A DNA stretch of 64,000 nt from Ochotona curzoniae. Taxonomy: Eukaryota; Chordata; Mammalia; Lagomorpha; Ochotonidae. The DNA lies in the NCBI RefSeq assembly GCF_017591425.1, contig NW_024466512.1, forward strand, positions 18,541,001-18,605,000, written 5' to 3'. Made by a program: the position numbers and the translations under genes. Below the pieces are notes generated by a model, which worked only from the letters and a program-made list of their open reading frames with translations, did no database searches and had not been told where the DNA came from. Shown here piece after piece: positions 37,085-48,120 of the stretch (its first letter is position 1; each line of letters begins with the position of its first letter).

Positions 37085-38240
37085 CTAGAATAAAATCTTA
37101 AAAAGTGAAAAGATATTCAGAATTACTTTTACAATCAATTGCCTTTTTATACACCAGCAATGAATTTAAGAAAATGAAATTTTAAAAATACAATGTCATA
37201 AAGTGTCACAAATCACTAAGTACATTGGGGAAATTTTAAGAGTATACACTGAACTTGTGATATGGACATTGCAAAAACGCTGAGAAAAGCTGAATATCCA
37301 AATGAATGGATGGAAAGTCTCAGTGTTGCTAAATGTTAGCTGTTCCAAAATTGGTCTAAATATCCAGGGCAATCCCTGTTAAAACTCCGCTGGAGTTTAT
37401 CAGAAAAGAGCAAAGAAAGGAAGAGAAGAGAACAACAAAAGAAAGGAAGTAGAAAAGGGAGGAGAGGAAAGTAGACCTTCAATTTTACAAAAATGTCTTG
37501 GTACGTGGAGAACATGACCAAAAAAGAAAAAAAAATGATAAAAATGATAAATTGGATTCTTTCTAAAATAATTCAGCTCATCATAAGAAAATATTGGGAA
37601 ATCAAACAGCAAGTTACAAATCAGGGATAATATACTCATAGAATAAAAAATATTAAAAATATATTACGGAGAAAAAAGACATGAAAACTGTAAAGAATTC
37701 TCAAGACTTCAATAAAATAATCAAATATAAAATGGACAAATAGCTTTAGTAAATAAAATATTCAGAGGGCAAAGGAATACTAGAAAACAGACTAAACATT
37801 TAATCATCAGGGAGATGAAAGTTAGAATTACCATAAGACACTTCTTCATACGAACTCGAATGGCTAAGATGAAAAAGACCAAACAGTTGAAATGTTTACT
37901 GGACTGCTGAGCAACCAGAAAGCCTGTCCACCCATCCAGAGAGATTTCCTTTTTATGGCCACTGCATTTTACTTTCACACTCGTTATTTATTTAAAAGTT
38001 AAACTGATTATGTGACTCAGCAATTATAATACTAGTATTTACACAAGACTAATGAAAACATATTTCCACACAAAGGCCTGGCCATGAATATTCATAGCAG
38101 CTACTCATATTCACAATAGCCAAGAAATAATAAGAACCCAAAAGCTCATCAACTGGTGAATGGATTAGCAACTTGTAGAATGTCCATGCAATGGAATCCT
38201 AATTAGCAAATAAAATCAGTAACTGCCAAGGAATACTGAC
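37085..38240 (+). mobile_element. old LINE-1 (L1M-type) 3' part, sense
   Basis: In order, the plus strand shows caattgcctttttatacacc (37137), ggacattgcaaaaacgctga (near 37265), aatccctgttaaaactcc (37372), aaatggacaaatagctttag (near 37731), ggagatgaaagttagaatta (37810) and agactaatgaaaacatattt (near 38046). It continues with ttcatagcagctactcatat (near 38091) and catcaactggtgaatgga (near 38148). These are successive blocks of mammalian L1 ORF2 C-terminus. All frames are broken and small deletions are present. Confidence 0.85.
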
Positions 38241-39354
38241 TGAAGGGATATGTAAATGTTTTATTACTAAATTACAATAACTAATATAAAATTGTATGCA
38301 TTTGTCAAAATGGCTGCGATTGGTCTCTTTAGAAACATGAATTTTATCATATATGTTAGTAAAAGTTACAAAATAAATAATTGAGCATGTATTGGCTAGA
38401 GTGCCTTTCATGTGTTTAACGCAAGTTACTCTTGATTTTCCAAAAATGAAGAGATCGAAAATTAAAGCAAATTAATGCCAACAGCAAACATAAATTAAAT
38501 ATCAAGTATATACGGTAACTTTGCTGGCTTACTGCACGTAACGGTGTGGAAAATATGAGCCTTGATTGCTTACTACATTAATAAATGTAGTGTCATATAA
38601 TTAATTCAGCATAGTCCACAAAAAATCATTGTCGTTGGGTAATGGAGGAAGCTTCCAAGATTTAAAAAAATATATTTTAAGTGCAGAATGGAAAAACACG
38701 TCATTCAGTAGAGCTTAAAGGAATGATATATAGACAAAACCAAGCAACTTACTTTATAGAAATAATAGAACTATCAAGCTTTCTACAGCAAAAGGTTTTG
38801 TTTTATTGGGGTTTTTTTGTTTGTTTGTTTGTTTGGTTTTGTTTTGTAGAAACTACAATCATAAAGCAGCAATGCCTTCATAGGTCAAAATCGCGTAGAG
38901 CTCAGTGATTTGGAATTCTCCCGAGGTTTTAGAAAGCCATTGTAGAGGGCGAAGACAGGCACACAGTAATCACTATTGAGTTAAAAATTAACGGTTGGTC
39001 TTTTTTTTACTGGTTAAAAAAAGTATTAGAACTTTCAAAATTCTTTAGAAAAGAGTTAGAAATCCATTTGCAAATGATTAGATTTGCAAATTACTTGGTG
39101 GTCACAGAAATGTAAATGAATGCATAAAACACTGGAACCCGGAAATTGAGTTACAAGGTGACTGATAGGAACTTTAACATTCAGATACAAGGCAAAATGA
39201 CCAGAAGAAAATGATCTTAAAAGTTTGAGAGTTACAACTATTATTCACTTATCCATAAAGTCTACATTTTGAATTTTGAAGTGTAAAAGAGATGCAGTAA
39301 CACTACAATTTCCTTTATTAAGAAAAAGAAAAAAAAAAAAAACAATTCTAAGCA
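38241..39354. other. single-copy stretch with a TTTG patch
   Basis: A (TTTG)n-like run covers 38812-38846. No gene or transposon recognised otherwise. Confidence 0.45.
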
Positions 39355-39705
39355 TCAGCACTATGCAGTAATACCTAAAGCTGCTGTCCGCGGTGCTGGC
39401 TTCCTAAATGGGCACCATTTTGAATCCCTGGTCACTCAACTGCTGATCCATCTCCCTGCTAACGTGCCTGGAAGAGCAGTGGAGGATGACGCAAGTGCTG
39501 CCCACCCAGACATAAGGGATCCCTGAAAGAAGCTCCTGGCGTCCCACTGTGGACCATCCCTATCCCAGCCCCAGCCACTGTGGGCCTTTGGGGAGTGAAT
39601 TTGCTGATGAAGATTCTCAGCCAATCTCTCTCTCTCAATCTCTCTCGCTCTCTCTGTGAGTGTTTGTCTCACCCTCTCTGCAACTGCCTTTCAAATTCAT
39701 ATACA
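39355..39705 (+). mobile_element. older rabbit-like C-SINE, plus
   Basis: The head AGCACTATGCAGTAATACC, GATCCATCTCCCTGCTAACG, CCACTGTGGGCCTTTGGGGA and a long CT-rich segment (39627-39657) before CTTTCAAATTCATA identify an older C-SINE variant. Confidence 0.8.
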
Positions 39706-39820
39706 TTTCCTTATTATATAATTATTGTGTCTATTTCACATGTAATTATATATAATATATAATTATACATTTATCTAATATATATTAAAATTATTAGCGA
39801 TAATATTATCTAATAGTTTA
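39706..39820. repeat. AT-rich low-complexity tract
   Basis: Almost pure A/T with interleaved ATAATTAT and TATATAAT motifs, directly downstream of a SINE tail. No defined unit. Confidence 0.7.
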
Positions 39821-39917
39821 TATTTACTTTTTCTCAAATATGTTTTATTGTCTTTTCCTAACAAATTTTGTCTAGACCAACTCATTAAATTTTCATTTTT
39901 CTTTGAAGGGATTTGGG

Positions 39918-40022
39918 TAGAGATTATTACCCACTTTTTAAATGTCAGGAAGGTGAGGAAGAGCGGATTGGTTCTTTGTCCACTGTCACACAGGGCATGA
40001 GCGGCTAGGACGGAACTGGCCT
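39918..40022 (-). mobile_element. MIR SINE, antisense
   Basis: acccactttttaaatgtcag, aaggtgaggaagagcgg, ccactgtcacacagggcatg and gctaggacggaactggcct keep the reversed MIR core order. Confidence 0.7.
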
Positions 40023-40119
40023 GCATATTGCATCTCTAAATACATCTTATTGCCAAGGCAGCACAGCTCTGGCAGAAGCAGGAGGCTGAACTACCCGGGG
40101 AAGAGCACATTAATTTCTG

Positions 40120-40230
40120 TCACAATGTGTCATTCCTTCAATTAGTCCGTAACACAGAAGACAATTCAATAAAAGTGGGTAATGACTTTACACTTTAATC
40201 GTCATTAGGCTTCAATTACAGAGGTACTTC
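40120..40230. promoter_or_regulatory. candidate conserved non-coding element
   Basis: Repeat-free segment with CTTCAATTAGTCC, AGACAATTCAATAAAAG, TTTAATCGTCATTAGG and CTTCAATTACAG, i.e. four homeodomain-like cores in about 100 bases. The regulatory role is inferred only. Confidence 0.22.
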
Positions 40231-40328
40231 TCATCAGTTGCAAGGAAAAGGAGACAGAGGAATGAAAGCTGGAGAAAAATATGTGGGCTTTCTTCCTTGC
40301 CCTTTTGGGGTACAGCAAGGAAAGGAAG

Positions 40329-40371
40329 GGAGAGAGAGAGAGAGAGGTGTGTGTGTGTTAAAGGGTGTGTG
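40329..40371. repeat. compound (AG)n(GT)n microsatellite
   Basis: An AG run is followed directly by short GT runs (to 40358, then again at 40364-40371). Confidence 0.9.
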
Positions 40372-40684
40372 TAAAACCCCTGTAAGAATCCATGCTCCCT
40401 TAATTACAGGTCTTCAAGGCTCCTCGTCTAGCTGGCCAAAAGCCCACTACGGGTCTAGTTCAACAGCTCTTTGGAAATGAATAGAGCCCCATGATGGAAT
40501 CCAATCATGTAGGACCAAGTCACTCAGAACTGGAATTGTATTTAGTGATTCTCAAGCTGAGCACAGAAATTGATAGAATATTCAGACTGCATATGCCCCT
40601 GCTGACATCCCACTCTGCTTTCTGGAAGAAAAAAAAAAAAACAGTTGGAATTGTGGAGAACCCTTACCCATGAAATGTGCACAC

Positions 40685-40755
40685 CGAGGGTAAGCCATTT
40701 AACCATGCTGTGCCTTAGTTTCCCATCTTTCAAGTGAGGATTAAAAACAACTTAG
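40685..40755 (+). mobile_element. MIR SINE core, sense
   Basis: ggtaagccatttaaccatgc then tgtgccttagtttcccatct then caagtgaggattaaaaac matches the MIR order 'acttaacctctctgtgcctcagtttcctcatctg'. Confidence 0.75.
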
Positions 40756-41011
40756 TTTGAAATGTATCCACTGACGCACTTCAGGAACTGAGAGCCACAC
40801 GGCAAGAGTTGAGTGCTGAGAAACAGCCTAAAATGCACATTCTGGCCTAAGTGAATCTTACATATCATCAGGAGACGGAGAGAATAATTTGCAAAAATAA
40901 TGAATGCACTGAAGTTTCCCAAAGAAGAAATGTAGCTTCAGAATTACAACAGAGAGACTGAGAGTCCAGCCAATCTCACCAACACCATGAAATTCAGACC
41001 TAATAGCAGCG

Positions 41012-41370
41012 AAACCAGCGCTGTAGCATGGCAGTCTGTAACGTCAGCACTCCCTATCAGAGACGGCATTGAGTCCCAGCTGCTCTGCTTCTTGTCTAGC
41101 TCCCCGCTAGTGTGCCTGGGAAGGCAGCAGCAGACGGCCCAGGCACTTGGGCCCTTGCCCATGCGGAAAACAAGGATGTAATTGCTGGTTCCTGGCTTTA
41201 GCTTAGTCCAAACCTGGCTGTTGCAGTCATTTGAATGGTAAACAAACAAATGGAAGATCAGTTGAATCATTTGGTCTCCATCTCGATATTTCCTCCCTCT
41301 TCCCTTTTATCCAGGGTTCTGCCTTTGAAACAAATCAGTACATTTAAAATGAAAAAAAAAAAAAAAAGAA
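41012..41370 (+). mobile_element. C-type SINE, plus, with long A-tract
   Basis: ACCAGCGCTGTAGCATGGCA head, GAGTCCCAGCTGCTCTGC, GTGTGCCTGGGAAGGCAGC, a second half with CTGGTTCCTGGCTTTAGC, a CT-rich part and an A-run near 41350-41365. Older variant. Confidence 0.85.
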
Positions 41371-41549
41371 CAAAACAGTGGCTCTAACTTGAGCTTACTC
41401 TGTGCTTTGCCTGTGGATGTTGGGGTCCACACCCCTCTCCTTCCTATCCTTGGAGACTCTGATTGGGACAGAAGGTAGAGTTTGAATGCACATCCTATTT
41501 GGGGTTGCCAACATCAGCTCCTCCCATTACAAACGTGACATTTCAGTGG

Positions 41550-42210
41550 ATAGATTTCCCTGGACGTAAATGCTTAGAACTGCTCAATCTGTGCTGTTCT
41601 CTTTCACCATTTGATTAGACAAACGAAAGTTTTCACTGAGAAAGACAGTGACAATCAAGTAGAATGAGACCTGACTATAGGTCCTTCTTCCCAGTCCAGA
41701 ACATTCCATCCCTGAGGCTTTTATCACAGTGAACAGGGGCACATCTGACAAGGCTTAGTTCTTTCGTAATAGAGAGAAAAGCTTAAAATGAGATCCTAGG
41801 TTTTCATTAGTTTTTGTGCTGCCCTAATTTCTTTTTCTCCTTTGCTTTCACACCAGCTGCAGACTTTAATTAAACTGTGGCAAATCTCCTAAACTTGGCG
41901 GACTTTCCAGCCTAAACAAGGCCACCTCCTCCCAGGGCAGAATTTTCCAGAGCCCTCCACCCTGCATCGATTTGTCCCAACTGTCTGGATGAGTGGCCAG
42001 GAACCCTGTGCATCATCTCACAAGTGTTTTCTCACTCCTTTTGTTCTCACTCTCTTGGAAGCTTTTACTGGAAGTTTCTGGTCCATGCATTACTGCCATG
42101 AATAATTCAAAGTAGTATTTCATTGCTGTAATTACGGCTAATTACAACACTGGTTTATCATTTTGATTCTTTAATTTTAAAACACCATTCACAGCCACAG
42201 GATAAAATCA
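41550..42210. promoter_or_regulatory. candidate conserved non-coding element with paired TAATTA motif
   Basis: Repeat-free. At 42127-42146 the 20 bases TGTAATTACGGCTAATTACA form two 8-base inverted arms around CGGC, each arm with a TAATTA homeodomain core. Nearby are TTTAATTAAAC near 41865 and TTTAATTTTAAAAC near 42171. The arrangement is typical of dimeric (paired-class) homeodomain sites; the regulatory role is inferred. Confidence 0.35.
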
Positions 42211-42889
42211 TCTATCTGCACTGATGGATTAAATTAATATATCCCTTTATTGTAGACAGTGATAAAAACCAAAGGAAAAAAGGAAGTATCATCATATTAG
42301 GCTGTAATACACTGATGAATAAACTGGCCAACCCCAAATGTGGCTGAATCTCAGTAGCTGTGTGTCCTGGGTTCTGTGGTATACAAGTCCATTTCAGGAT
42401 CACCAGACTAAGGGATACAAGCAGTGGAACTCAAAGGGAAACACAGCTCTGCTTCTGGGACAAGGCTATTTAAACACACAAGCATCTTTCTACATGTAAA
42501 AGATCGTTTTCTCTGAAGATATTCTTATGCAAAGTGTATCATGGAGCCTCTCACACCTTTCAATGAGACCGCTTAGAGTAAAATGTAGAGGATGGTGATG
42601 TAAGGGCACCCTGAACTGAGTCAATAAAAAGATGCAGAATGACATGTCGGTGAAAAATGGAAATGCAAGGACCAGGTGATAGAGTGGACACAACAGAGGG
42701 AGGGAGGGAAAAGATGGTGGGACATGAGGAGCTGGTTTGCAATGCAAAGCAGAAGATGAGAATGCTCTGATCTGCCAGTAGGGTCACAAAGCAACCTCAA
42801 TGAGTCTCCTTGGAAAACCTTACAAGGATCCACCTTTATGAAAGTGCACTCTGCCAAACATTTAGCCTCCTGTCACTAGGCACACACAT
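42211..42889. other. single-copy stretch, no recognised element
   Basis: No repeat or gene recognised. Overlapping minus-strand frames at 42490-42857 reflect low stop density and have no family match. Confidence 0.4.
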
Positions 42890-43110
42890 GCCACTCAGAT
42901 ATTCAGTACGAATCTACCATGTGTCAGGCCATCCACTGAGCCCAGAAAGACAGAATTGAACCAGGAGGACGTGGAATCGCTCCAGGCAGCACTGATAGAC
43001 ACATTGGACAGATACGTAATAAACGACCACAGCAGTTTATCGTACTTAGAATTTCTGTAAAGAAATACTACAGGGTATTGTAACAGTCCTAAATACATTG
43101 AGAGTTGTTG
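42890..43110 (-). mobile_element. L2/MIR-like 3' fragment, antisense
   Basis: ctaccatgtgtcaggccatc, then cactgagcccagaaagacag, then ggacagatacgtaataaacg follows the reversed L2 3' end ('ctactatgtgccaggcactg ... acagacaataaacaa'). Confidence 0.6.
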
Positions 43111-43177
43111 AAGCAGTCAGAATAATTGCGATGATTTTGTGACTTTTAAACTGTACTCGATAAGAGGCATGCTATTT

Positions 43178-43490
43178 TTCTTTAAATTGGAAAGGCAGAT
43201 ATACAGAGAGGAGGAAAGACAGAGAGGAAGATCTTCGGTTAAGTGATTCACTCCCCAAGTGACTCCAACAGCCAGAGCTGAGCCAATCTGAAGCCAATAG
43301 CCATGAATCTCTTCCAGGTCTCCCACGTGGGTGCAGGGTCTCAAGGCTTTGGGCCGTCCTAGACTGCTTTCCCAGGCCACAGGCAGGGAGCGGGATGGGA
43401 AGCGGGGCTTTGGGACACAAACTGGTGCCCATATGAGATCCCAGAGTGTGCCAGTTGAGGACTTTACAAACTAGGTTTCTGCATTGGGCC
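43178..43490 (-). mobile_element. pika-type C-SINE, reverse
   Basis: Reversed copy: TTGGAAAGGCAGATATACAG, GTGATTCACTCCCCAAGTG, TCTCCCACGTGGGTGCAGG, CCACAGGCAGGGAGCGGG and GCCCATATGAGATCCCAGAG. Moderately well preserved. Confidence 0.93.
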
Positions 43491-43709
43491 AGATGTTAAA
43501 TATCTTTTCCTTTGATTATTAGCTTATAGCCATGCCTAACTTTCTGTTGAACTCTGGACTTCCACATTTTTATTTGTTGAAGTATTTATGTAGTAAGACA
43601 TTAAGATTTTGTCAAAAACCTAATTATAAATATTATATTAGAAATCAAAGAGTAAGCTTAAGAAAAGAGAGTTCATAGAAAACTTTCATAGAGAAGTAAT
43701 AATTACTAA

Positions 43710-43890
43710 CTCAAAAATGGGAAAATGGTGCACAGGGCTAAGAGGGTGGGCAGGGCTGAGAAAGGTTGTGAAAAGGGCTCAGAGACCTCACAGAGACTTT
43801 GAATTCTATTTTCCAAACAGTGAAACATGTAAACATTTTAAGAAGGGCAATTACGGGATTGGATTTGCATTTTTAAAAGCATCTGATTTT
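43710..43890 (-). mobile_element. L2 fragment, antisense
   Basis: aacattttaagaagggcaat and tggatttgcatttttaaaag match the reversed L2 block 'ttttgagcaggggagtgacatgatcagatttgcatttt'. Confidence 0.55.
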
Positions 43891-44100
43891 GTTTTTATTT
43901 GAAACAGAAAGAGGGGCCGGATGGAAGTCAGGTGCCTGGAACTCAGTGCTGAACGCGCATGCGGATGACAGTGACTCATTTATCTTTGTCATCACCACTG
44001 CCTCCCAGGCGGCATCAATGGGACCGAAGCAGGAGCTGAACCTCAGCCCTCCGACCTGGGATGTGGGTGCCCAAAGCAGTGTCACAGATGAATATTTCCT
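43891..44100 (-). mobile_element. older C-SINE (CSINE3-like), reverse, truncated
   Basis: TTTTTATTTGAAACAGAAAG tail side, CACTGCCTCCCAGGCGGCAT, GAAGCAGGAGCTGAACCTC and GACCTGGGATGTGGGTGCCC mark a reversed older C-SINE. Confidence 0.75.
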
Positions 44101-45285
44101 CAAGATGTCTTTGACATTCAGACACTGGTAGAAGAACAGGCTTCAGGGTCAATGTCAGAACTGCAGCAGAGAACTTTCATAAAGAGCCTCCCTGGGACAG
44201 GCACAGCACCTCACTAACTCCCCATTACCTTCGTCTCTGCTGTGCATAGCACGATCAAGGTGGGTTTGAAGGGCAGGATGCTACAAGCTCAGTGGCAAAG
44301 TAGCAGTACTCAGCGAGCTCTGAACTGACAGCCCAAGGCTCTTTCTCATACTGTTGCCTTTGCCAGTGCCTTGCGAGCTTAGTTAGGGCACTAGCAGGTG
44401 CTTAGGGGGCTTGGAGCCTCAGCTCAGCCAGGTTCCTGCCTCATAGCCCTTCCTCCTTGCTGGGACGGGTTCTCAGATGCCTGCGTCTTGCTTCCTAGCC
44501 CCTAAGATCCAACAGCCCTCTGCATCTGTGCCTGCTCTCACCTGAGCAAGACCTGCATTTCAGTACCCACCTTGGTCCCCACATGGACTTCTGCACATTT
44601 GAGTAGAGTCTGGAGGTCAAGTTCATGGGAGTGGCAGCGCTTGCCCAGAGCTGGCCACATGACAGTGTGTTGGCAGGTGACCTGTCAGGGACAACCTCTC
44701 CTCTGCCTTTATGTGGCCCTTCTAAAACACAGGTTGGTCACCAGGTAGAACAGCCATCCCCAAGCCAGGGAAATCAACTTCAATGACTCAGTTGGGGCAT
44801 GACAACTTGGCCTGCTGTCTGATGGACCATCTGCCATCTCCTGCCACAGGGCAACACCCTTGTGCCTTGTGAAAGTATTCCCACACCTGAGGGAACGTGA
44901 CATTACTTTTTCAAAAATAACCCCAAGCCCATTAAATTATGTGTCTTACCCATCTCGTGGCCCTTCTGTGCTGCATTTTGAACGAGGGACTTGGAAGTTC
45001 AATTATACCTGATTGCTAACGTTAAAAATCTCATTCTGCTTGTTCCTGCTGCTTCGTTTTTAGAGAGATGGAAGCTATTGTTCATAACTATTGTGACACT
45101 GAGAAGTTTGGTTAGGTTCTTAGGGTTCAGACTCACACACATGCTCAAGTCCCTTTCTAGGAAGGATGTAGCCTCGCATAAATTTACCCAAGGTGCCTCT
45201 GAGGTGGCTAAATGGTAGCGAAGAGCAGAGCAGTAGATAGATGGATACACAGATGGAAAGTAGGTGGTAGAAAAGGATGTTTATA
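44101..45285. other. single-copy stretch, no recognised element
   Basis: Somewhat GC-richer at 44200-44830. No exon with convincing splice context or family match was seen. Confidence 0.4.
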
Positions 45286-45321
45286 ACGTGTGTGCATACA
45301 TATGTATATGCATATGCATGT
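45286..45321. repeat. 36-nt alternating purine-pyrimidine tract
   Basis: Strict purine-pyrimidine alternation over 36 bases (mixed GT, AT and GC steps), a weak Z-DNA candidate. Confidence 0.9.
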
Positions 45322-45420
45322 CAGCACACAGCACGTATTTCTAAAATATTCTTTCTTGAAGAATACAATTTAGATTTAAAATTTTATCTATCTACAATAT
45401 TAAGAGAGCATTAGCAACAA

Positions 45421-45688
45421 ATACAAATTGTGGGCCAATGTGGTAGCCAGCAAGCACTGGCGTCCCCTCTTGGCGTCGGTTTATGTGTCAGCTGTTCCAC
45501 TTCCAATCTGCTTCTTGGCTTATGGCCTGGAAAGCAGCAAAGGATGGCCCAGAAGAAGCTCCTGGCTTTGCATCAGCTGAGTTCTAGTGACTGTAGTCTT
45601 GTGGGAAATGAATCAGAGGATGAAAGATCTTCCTCTCTGTAAATATGTCTATCAAGTAAAAATAATTTTTTTAAAAACTACAAATTGT
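45421..45688 (+). mobile_element. C-type SINE with TSD and internal deletion
   Basis: The SINE lies between TACAAATTGT copies at 45422-45431 and 45679-45688. Head GTGGGCCAATGTGGTAGCC, CTTGGCTTATGGCCTGG, then AAAGGATGGCCC joins directly to AGAAGAAGCTCCTGGC. The usual 'ttgggaccctgcac..gtgggagaccc' segment of about 30 bases is missing. The tail CAAGTAAAAATAATTTTTTT is intact. Confidence 0.9.
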
Positions 45689-45769
45689 TCTTCAAAGAGA
45701 AATCTAAAGGCCTGCTCATCGGTTCATAATAATCTGATGCTTGCATCTAATCAGTTTGAACATATTTGT

Positions 45770-46760
45770 TGACTTTCTAGTAGGTACCATATCTTGTTCT
45801 GAGGACCTAGGATTACAGCTGAAAATAAAACATACAAGAAAATGCTATTGTAGTTTTTATAAGGTCTCATATATTCTGGTTTGGAAGTGACATAATAATT
45901 AAATATGTAATATACTTAATGGTGATTTTTTGCTGCAGGGAGATGTAACAGGGGAGCAAGGCAAGATGCTCCTTTGATAGGAAGCCACCCGTCTCTTTGA
46001 TAAGGGTTAGCAGAAAGTTTTGGAAGAAGTAAAAGGGATAGAGTCAGCCACATGCTTTACCGAGAATAGGATGCTTCAGGAAAACCTGGGCACAAACCTG
46101 CTTGTCATGTACAAGCAGCACCAAGGAACCAGCATGGCTGAAGCTGAGTTAGAGACAGAGAGGCGATGGTAGGACAGGAAGAAAGTCATATCAGACTCAA
46201 TGTAAGGATTCCATATGAGATGGAAACTCATCAGAACAGTGAGAACCATCACATGGTTTGACTTCCATTTTAACAGGCTCACTCTAGCTGCTGGCTGGGT
46301 ATGGACCAAATGGAAATGGCAATGTGTTAGATGGGAGCCGGATAGCCAGGCCAAAAAAAAAAAAAATGATGGTGATGGTGGTGCATGTAAGAAGCGATGA
46401 TGGCTTGGCTCCGAATGCTGAGGTTGGGGTGGTAAAAAGGCACCAATGGATATATTTTTGAAGACAGAACCAATAGGACTTGCTGAAAGACTAAGTGTGA
46501 GGGCCATGAGATTGAAGATGACTGCATGCATTTGAGCCTGGACCATCAACAGTGATGGAGAGACATCAAATGAGCAAGCTGGGAATGGAAGGCTAGGATC
46601 TCCTGTTGGGACATATTAAGTTTGAGCTGACCATCACATAATGTAAAGGAAATATCACACAACAGCTTTATATATAGTTTGGGTTCAGGAGAAAGGTCCT
46701 CGGTAGACACAAAATTTTCTATTGTTTGTACAGGCATTTGATGATAGAGTGAAGCTTTCA
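45770..46760 (-). pseudogene. L2 LINE ORF2 and 3' end, antisense remnant
   Basis: L2 is an ancient CR1-clade retrotransposon whose ORF2 encodes endonuclease and reverse transcriptase. The plus strand reads in reverse: gtaccatatcttgttctgag (3' end) near 45783, gctcactctagctgctggct (near 46278), cgatgatggcttggctccga (near 46395), gacagaaccaataggacttg (near 46461) and gggacatattaagtttgagc (near 46607). On the minus strand, 46546-46830 retains the peptides TEDLSPEP and QLKLNMSQQEIL, corresponding to the RT region just after the YADD box ('DLSPEL...LKLNMSKTELL'). The frame is broken elsewhere. It is a fossil. Confidence 0.85.
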
Positions 46761-46854
46761 TTTGAGATGCTTTGAGAACTGGATCCACCTTCAATTCTAC
46801 CTTTCTGCCAATACACAGTGGGAGGGACAATAGGTTACAGCATAAATACTTGAA

Positions 46855-46913
46855 ACCCTGTCACCTTAATAGGAGACCCAAAGTCGAATCGCAACCTCTG
46901 TACCTCAGCCAGT
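46855..46913 (+). mobile_element. older C-SINE, left part (host of a nested insertion)
   Basis: The short left flank (46855-46913), joined to 47272-47370 across the younger SINE, reads as the 3' half of an older C-SINE. The left part alone is too short and diverged for independent proof; the call rests on the right part. Confidence 0.5.
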
Positions 46914-47271
46914 TCTCCCCCTGGTTTTTTTTTTTTTAAGATTTATTTTTATTATTTTTTTATTGAAAAGGCGGATATACAGAGAGGAGAGAGAGAGGAA
47001 GATCTTCCATCTGATGATTCACTCCCCAAGTGAGCGCAACAGCCGATGCTATGCCGATCCGAAGCCAGGAGCCTCTTCCGGGTCTCCCACGCAGGTTGCA
47101 GGGTCCCAAAGCTTGGGCCATCCTTGACTGCCTTCCCGGGCCACAGGTAGGGAGCTGGAAGGGAAGTGGGACTGCCAGGATAGAACCGGCGCCCATATGG
47201 GATCCCAGGCGTGCAAGGCGAGGACCTTAACCACTTGCGCCACTGCGCCGGGCCCTCTCCCCCTGGTTTTT
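46914..47271 (-). mobile_element. young pika-type C-SINE with perfect 16-bp TSD, nested
   Basis: A reversed C-SINE at 46930-47255 is bounded by identical 16-base copies of TCTCCCCCTGGTTTTT (46914-46929 and 47256-47271). Its tail (reversed T-run) is followed by GATATACAGAGAGGAGAG, AAGATCTTCCATCTGATGA, CGATCCGAAGCCAGGAGCC and GCGCCCATATGGGATCCCAG, ending in CACTGCGCCGGGCC. CpG sites are still present, indicating little methylation decay. This is among the most recent insertions in the window. Confidence 0.96.
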
Positions 47272-47370
47272 GCGCACATTTGGACAGTGAGCAGCAGACA
47301 GGAGATCTCTCTGTCACTCCCAGCCTTTGTTCTTCTCTGCCTTCCAAATAAAATGCTTAAAAATTATTTT
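47272..47370 (+). mobile_element. older C-SINE, right part
   Basis: GACAGTGAGCAGCAGACAGG, GATCTCTCTGTCACTCCCAG and CTGCCTTCCAAATAAAATGC are the 3' third and tail of a plus-strand C-SINE interrupted by the younger copy. Confidence 0.8.
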
Positions 47371-47544
47371 AAAAAAACACTTGTAGTATTTTGCATATCA
47401 ATAATATTTAATGCCTGGATGAGAGCTCATGGAGATCTCAGAGAAAGAATTTATAATCCAAATGAGAATCATATATGATACATATGGTACCTATTAACTT
47501 CAGATGTCCTTCTGTTACGTCTGCAACGTAGGTCATGTTAACCT

Positions 47545-47645
47545 AATCTCAGAACTACATGAAGGTTAAGTGACTTAGGTGAATTAATTCAAGTAGCAAA
47601 TAACAGAGCCAGTCTCAAACCAAAGGCACACCTGGCTTTACAGGA
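47545..47645 (-). mobile_element. MIR SINE, antisense
   Basis: gaaggttaagtgacttaggt, aattcaagtagcaaataaca and gagccagtctcaaaccaaag reproduce the reversed MIR core ('gaggttaagtaacttgcc..agtaagtggcagagccgg'). Confidence 0.75.
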
Positions 47646-48120
47646 TACCTCGATGACTTCTGCTGCAGCCACCCAGGTTTTACAGAATGAATGTCTTTTC
47701 CTCTCCAAGAGATTGGCAATGTTTCAACAGCAAGCCCCACGTGTACAAAGCACTCGGGAGAGTCGCTGAAGGGTAATGACTACTGTTTTAACACCCTCAG
47801 CTCGCATTATTGGCAGAATGGTCTTCATATCAAGCCTCCTGCCAGGCAAAGTATCCAGAAGGGACTTCAAAAAAGGAGGCTGAAGAACAAAGGGACCACA
47901 AAGTTTGATACACACCCCCAAACTTTGAAGTTCCTGAAGTCAGTAGCTGATGCCAAACAGACAGACTTGCCCTAGAGACTGCTGCGAGCAACGTGCCACC
48001 CAGCTTGTTGGAGCACACAAAAAAACCCAGTGCCCATGTTAGCCAGGCAGGCTTTAATGGTCCCTCTGTCTGAAGGGACCCCTCCACCTCATCAGGGGAG
48101 TCTTATGCCAGTCTGGTGTG
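47646..48120. other. single-copy stretch
   Basis: No repeat or gene recognised. The ORFs here are short and unmatched. Confidence 0.4.
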
